NCBI RefSeq assembly: GCF_002367995.1
Contig: NZ_AP018207.1
Span: 5,902,646 to 5,966,645, forward strand
Length of the DNA: 64,000 bases
Reading direction: 5' to 3'
Source: Calothrix brevissima NIES-22
GTDB taxonomy: Bacteria > Cyanobacteriota > Cyanobacteriia > Cyanobacteriales > Nostocaceae
A program made the position numbers and the translations under genes. Positions within the stretch are counted from its first letter, which is position 1, and each line of letters begins with the position of its first letter. The notes under the pieces were generated by a model, which was not told the DNA's origin, made no database searches, and was given only the letters and a program-made list of their open reading frames with translations. This document shows positions 60,248 to 64,000 of this stretch, one piece after another.

Positions 60248-63200
60248 ATGGTGCACTACAAATTAATTAAGATTTTGGTAAGTGGTGGAGCGATCGCCTG
60301 TACTCTAAGTTTAACCCCTGGAGTATGGGCACAGATTATCCCTGACAATAGTTTGGGTAAAGAAAGCTCAGTAATAACCCCGAATGTACAACAATCAAGC
60401 GGTAATATAGAACGCATTGATGGTGGTGCAATTCGGGGTAATAATTTATTTCACAGCTTTCAAGATTTCAACGTCGGTACTCAGCAACGAGTCTATTTTG
60501 CTAATCCATCAGGGATTGAGAATATTCTCGGACGAGTGACGGGAAATCAAGCCTCAAATATTTTCGGAACTCTGGGCGTATTGGGTAGTGCTAATTTATA
60601 CTTAATTAATCCTAACGGCATTGTTTTTGGTAAAGATGCACGCTTAGACATATCTGGTTCTTTTTTCGCCAGTACCAGTAAAAGTTTGTTGTTTCCCAAT
60701 GGGGAAAGATTCGGTACGCAAAACCCAAAAGCACCTTCCCTACTCACCATTAACCAACCTTTAGGGTTAGATAGTTGGTTAGCACCCGAAAGTACCATAA
60801 ATAATTCTGGTAACTTATCTGTAGGGCAAGATTTAACTTTAGTAGGTAAAAATATCGACTTGCAAGGACAGTTACAAGCAGGGAATAATTTAACCTTGCA
60901 AGCTACCGATACCTTAAAAATTAGAGATAGCCTCAATCAGCCTTTTATCGCCTCATCTGGACAAAAATTAGTCGCCCAAGCCAATAAAATAGACATTTTC
61001 GCTTTAAATCATCCTCATAGTGGTTTTTTTGCTGGTAATAATCTGCTGCTGCGTTCAGCCAATGCGATTGGAGGAAATGCACAATTTTTCACTGGTGGAA
61101 ATTTTCGCCTCGAACAAATCAATGGTAATGGCGGAGATTTAGCCAGTACTGACGATCCGATTATTCGCGCTAGTGGCGATGTTAGTTTTAATAGTTATAC
61201 AGGGGCTTCTCTCCACATTTTTGCAGGTGGTAGCGTCACAATTGATAGTTTAAATATTACTAGCCCCGATAATACGAATTTTATTAATGAAACAGTTACC
61301 TTAGCCGATGGTGTCACTCAAGTATCCATTAATGGTAGTCTCAAACCAACTGTTGATATTAGAGCCGGAACAACTGCCTTTAATTCTATAGGAATTACCG
61401 GAGATACTGCCGCTTTTTCTCCGATTCCCAGCCTAAATAGTAATCCTAGTAATGCCAATATTACTATCAATCAAATTACTAATCAGGGAGGATTAATATA
61501 TTTAACTAATCAATATCAGCCGAATCCTAATTTATCCGGTGATATTAATATTCAATCCCTAGCCCAGACATTTATAGATGGTAGTGGCGGTGATATTGTC
61601 ATTGATTCCAAAGGAAAAATTATTACACCACTCATCCTTGGTGCTTCTGCATTCGAGGATGGGAATACTGTGTTTAATAACCCTGGGGGAAATATTACTT
61701 TGTTAGCGCAAAGTGATATTTTTATGCCTGGGGGAACGCAAATTTTTTCCTACGGTTCTGTAGGCGGAAATATTACCCTAAAAAGTCAATCGGCAATTAT
61801 TCAAGAAGCAGCACCTCTGTTAAGTTCCTTTATTGAAACGGCTGCTTTTGGTGCTGGTAAAGGTGGCGATGTCACCCTCAACGCCCCGTTAATTTCTTTG
61901 AGTAACGTGGTGCAAAGTAATTTGCGTCGCAGTGCTACAGGTACTGGCGGTAATATAATAGTTACGGCTCAATCCTTAGAAGCCAATCAAGCAAATTTAT
62001 CCGCCCGTACTCGTGCTGAAAATGGTGGGAATGTAATTGTCAATGCTGAGAAAATTACTTTAAATAACTCCACGATAGGCACTGTAACTAGAAGTACAGT
62101 TGGGGGAAATGCTGGCAATGTGGAGATTAATAGCAAAACCTTTGTCGCTACTAATGGGGGTCAGGTATTCTCCCAAACCACAGGTTTAGGCAATGCAGGT
62201 AATGTTACCGTAAATGTGGCAGATGCGATCGCTCTTACCGGCACTTTAGATGGGGTTTTTAGCGGTTTTAGTAGCGTTGTTTCCTCTTCTGGTCAAGGGA
62301 ATGGCGGTATTATTAAAATTACAACTGGCTCCCTATCTTTGCAAGAGGGCGCGCAAATTAAAGCTAGCACTGAAGGAATTGGGAATGCAGGCAAAATCGA
62401 GATAGAAGCCGCTAAATCTGTGATTGTTGATGGTGCAGTTTTATATTTACCCCCTGGTTTGTCCGAACTAAAGGTACTTCCTAGCGCGATTCTCAGCGAA
62501 GTCTTACCCGGTTCCCAAGGTAATGCTAACAATATTGCCATTAAAACTGGTCAACTGACAGTGAAAAATGGCGCTTTTATTAGTTCTAGTACTAATGCTG
62601 TCGGTAATGCAGGTAATATTTCTATCAATGCTAGTGAATCAGTAAGTTTTGATGGCGATCCTGGAGAACTCTTTGACCCTAGCGGTGCTTTTGTCGGTAC
62701 ATTAGAAAGAGCAACGGGAGAAGCGGGAAAGCTGGAAATTATTACACCATCTTTATCTGTTACCAATGGCGCGCAGTTAGAAGCCTTAACCTCCAGTGCT
62801 GGAAAAGCAGGCGATATCACAGTCATCGCTAAAGATAAAATTTTACTCTCAGGTGCCAATACAGGTCTATTTTCTAATACTACTCCGGGTTCTACTGGTA
62901 ATGGCGGTAACATTTTCATCGATCCCGAACTTGTGGAAATTAAAGATGGTGCAGCCATTTCTGTTAATAGCCAAGGTACAGGAACTGGCGGCGATATTGA
63001 GATTCGCGCTAATAAATTAATTCTTGACAATCAAGCAGTAATTTCTGGAGAAACAGCCAGTACTAACGGCGGGAATATTAGCCTGAGGTTAGCAGATTTA
63101 TTATTGTTACGTCGTGAAAGCCAGATTTCCACCACTGCGGGAAATGCGGGTGCAGGTGGTGACGGCGGTAACATTACCATCGATACCAATTTTATCGTCA

Positions 63201-63772
63201 CTGTACCTGCTGAAAACAGCGATATTACAGCTAACGCTTTCTTCGGTCGTGGTGGTAATGTCAAGATTACAGCTACTAGCTTATTTGGGACTGGGTTTCA
63301 ACCACAGCCTACCTCTCAAAGTGATATTACAGCCAGTTCAATTTTCGGTGTTTCGGGAACCGTATCGATTAACAATCCAGAAATCGATCCGAGTTCGGGG
63401 TTGGTAGCCTTAGCAGATAAACCCACCGATCCGAGCGATCGCATAGTTGCTAGTTGTACCGCAACTGAGAATAATTCCTTTATCATCACCGGCACAGGTG
63501 GTTTACCCGCAGATCCAGCAACAACCGCTCGCGGTCAAACTTTTTTGTCAGATATGCGAGATTTTACCACTACAGAGAGCCGCAATCAAGCAACTAATTC
63601 CTGGCCGCAAATTAGACAATTCATTGTTGCTGCTAACAGTTGGAGAATTAACGCCCAAGGAGAAGTAGAATTAGTTGCATCTTTACCTCAAGAAAGCTTT
63701 AATAAATTTCCTGACTGTAGTAATCTATCAAAATTACAAAACCAGCCAAACAGCTTAACTCATCCCCATTAA
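60248..63772 (+). CDS. Two-partner-secretion exoprotein, filamentous-haemagglutinin N-terminal type
   Basis: 1174 residues. Signal peptide at 1-28 (basic start, hydrophobic core, cleavage after GVWA). The TPS domain follows (about 30-280) with the expected NPSG and NPNG motifs (YFANPSGIENILGRVTG, LYLINPNGIVFGKDA). The rest is a long right-handed beta-helix of Gly/Asn-rich strands (repeated GNAGNVxI, TGxGGxI). The C-terminal end has a pair of Cys-containing segments (IVASCTATENNSFIITG, GGLPADPATT) common in cyanobacterial members. It would cross the outer membrane through a TpsB-type barrel, whose gene is not in the window. It may function in adhesion or surface structure. It starts 35 bp after the RTX gene, so the two may be co-transcribed. 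Confidence 0.92.
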   Translation: MVHYKLIKILVSGGAIACTLSLTPGVWAQIIPDNSLGKESSVITPNVQQSSGNIERIDGGAIRGNNLFHSFQDFNVGTQQRVYFANPSGIENILGRVTGNQASNIFGTLGVLGSANLYLINPNGIVFGKDARLDISGSFFASTSKSLLFPNGERFGTQNPKAPSLLTINQPLGLDSWLAPESTINNSGNLSVGQDLTLVGKNIDLQGQLQAGNNLTLQATDTLKIRDSLNQPFIASSGQKLVAQANKIDIFALNHPHSGFFAGNNLLLRSANAIGGNAQFFTGGNFRLEQINGNGGDLASTDDPIIRASGDVSFNSYTGASLHIFAGGSVTIDSLNITSPDNTNFINETVTLADGVTQVSINGSLKPTVDIRAGTTAFNSIGITGDTAAFSPIPSLNSNPSNANITINQITNQGGLIYLTNQYQPNPNLSGDINIQSLAQTFIDGSGGDIVIDSKGKIITPLILGASAFEDGNTVFNNPGGNITLLAQSDIFMPGGTQIFSYGSVGGNITLKSQSAIIQEAAPLLSSFIETAAFGAGKGGDVTLNAPLISLSNVVQSNLRRSATGTGGNIIVTAQSLEANQANLSARTRAENGGNVIVNAEKITLNNSTIGTVTRSTVGGNAGNVEINSKTFVATNGGQVFSQTTGLGNAGNVTVNVADAIALTGTLDGVFSGFSSVVSSSGQGNGGIIKITTGSLSLQEGAQIKASTEGIGNAGKIEIEAAKSVIVDGAVLYLPPGLSELKVLPSAILSEVLPGSQGNANNIAIKTGQLTVKNGAFISSSTNAVGNAGNISINASESVSFDGDPGELFDPSGAFVGTLERATGEAGKLEIITPSLSVTNGAQLEALTSSAGKAGDITVIAKDKILLSGANTGLFSNTTPGSTGNGGNIFIDPELVEIKDGAAISVNSQGTGTGGDIEIRANKLILDNQAVISGETASTNGGNISLRLADLLLLRRESQISTTAGNAGAGGDGGNITIDTNFIVTVPAENSDITANAFFGRGGNVKITATSLFGTGFQPQPTSQSDITASSIFGVSGTVSINNPEIDPSSGLVALADKPTDPSDRIVASCTATENNSFIITGTGGLPADPATTARGQTFLSDMRDFTTTESRNQATNSWPQIRQFIVAANSWRINAQGEVELVASLPQESFNKFPDCSNLSKLQNQPNSLTHPH

Positions 63773-63861
63773 TGACTCGATATGCTCAAAATTGCCCAAC
63801 ATGAAAAATTTTGGCTGCAACCTGAGTTCAGCGCTTTGTGTATTTATTTAAATTAAATATA

Positions 63862-64000
63862 ATGAATAATCAAACAATTCTCAAACTAGCCAAAATCTTA
63901 TTTTCAAAATTTTCCTCAAACAGGAAAAATCGGCGGAGATTATATATATTTTTAATTAGCTTAATCTTAACTATATTATTCATCAATAAAAATATTTATG
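63862..64000 (+). CDS. 5' end of a membrane-anchored or exported protein (truncated by window edge)
   Basis: An open frame starts at ATG 63862 and runs to the window end for 46 codons. It shows a basic segment (SSNRKNRRR) and then a hydrophobic helix (LYIFLISLILTILF). This is a signal-anchor or signal-peptide pattern. In cyanobacteria the gene after a haemagglutinin-like exoprotein is often a CHAT-domain/TPR protein or a TpsB barrel. This fragment does not let me choose. Confidence 0.5.
   Translation, partial: MNNQTILKLAKILFSKFSSNRKNRRRLYIFLISLILTILFINKNIY

Overview
The window comes from a filamentous, heterocyst-forming cyanobacterium (Nostocales; Nostoc/Anabaena/Calothrix-like). HIP1 octamers (GCGATCGC) are scattered through genes and spacers, heptameric STRR repeats of the kind described from heterocystous cyanobacteria fill many gaps, and the gene set is typical of the group: ClpR/ClpP3, DnaK with an extended C-terminus, PATAN-domain response regulators, PEP-CTERM and cyanobacterial haemagglutinin-like exoproteins. 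Most decisive is a long polysaccharide locus with hepC- and hepA-like genes.

Layout. 1-28 kb is mixed housekeeping and signalling: a PEP-CTERM protein end, a VOC-fold protein, tandem VWA proteins, clpR-clpP3, a J-domain/TPR protein, dnaJ and dnaK, an M28 peptidase gene split by a foldback insertion, bestrophin, an Old Yellow Enzyme, a C39-peptidase ABC exporter divergent from an HlyD adaptor, pheT, a decayed Rpn-type gene between two copies of a MITE-like repeat, and a PatA-type plus CheY-type regulator pair. 28.8-32.6 kb is a VWA (TerY-like) / PP2C phosphatase / kinase-TPR triad ending in a strong terminator.

33.2-57.0 kb is a co-directional locus for an extracellular polysaccharide that matches the heterocyst envelope polysaccharide (HEP) island of Anabaena PCC 7120 in content and order. 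It holds nucleotide-sugar genes (rfbF, an SDR epimerase, rfbC, a SAF-type oxidoreductase), an LhgO-like FAD oxidase, a PhyH-like oxygenase, eight glycosyltransferase-like genes, a Wzc-type autokinase, a HepC-like sugar transferase that has lost its catalytic loop, the HepA-type ABC transporter and a Wzy/ligase-like membrane protein. 57.9-63.8 kb encodes two very large secreted proteins: a DUF11/RTX protein with type I export features and a two-partner-secretion haemagglutinin-like exoprotein. A further gene runs off the right edge.

The spacers are rich in small repeats: perfect hairpins, MITE-like units with 12- to 21-bp terminal inverted repeats, a 31-bp direct repeat bracketing the exporter module, and heptamer arrays. 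No tRNA, rRNA, CRISPR array or intact transposase was seen. I did not find a clearly undescribed multi-gene system. The best leads are the in-frame foldback insertion in the M28 gene, the repeat-flanked Rpn remnant, the repeat-bracketed C39/HlyD module, and the HepC-like protein without the catalytic dyad. All calls are from reading the sequence; no database search was run.
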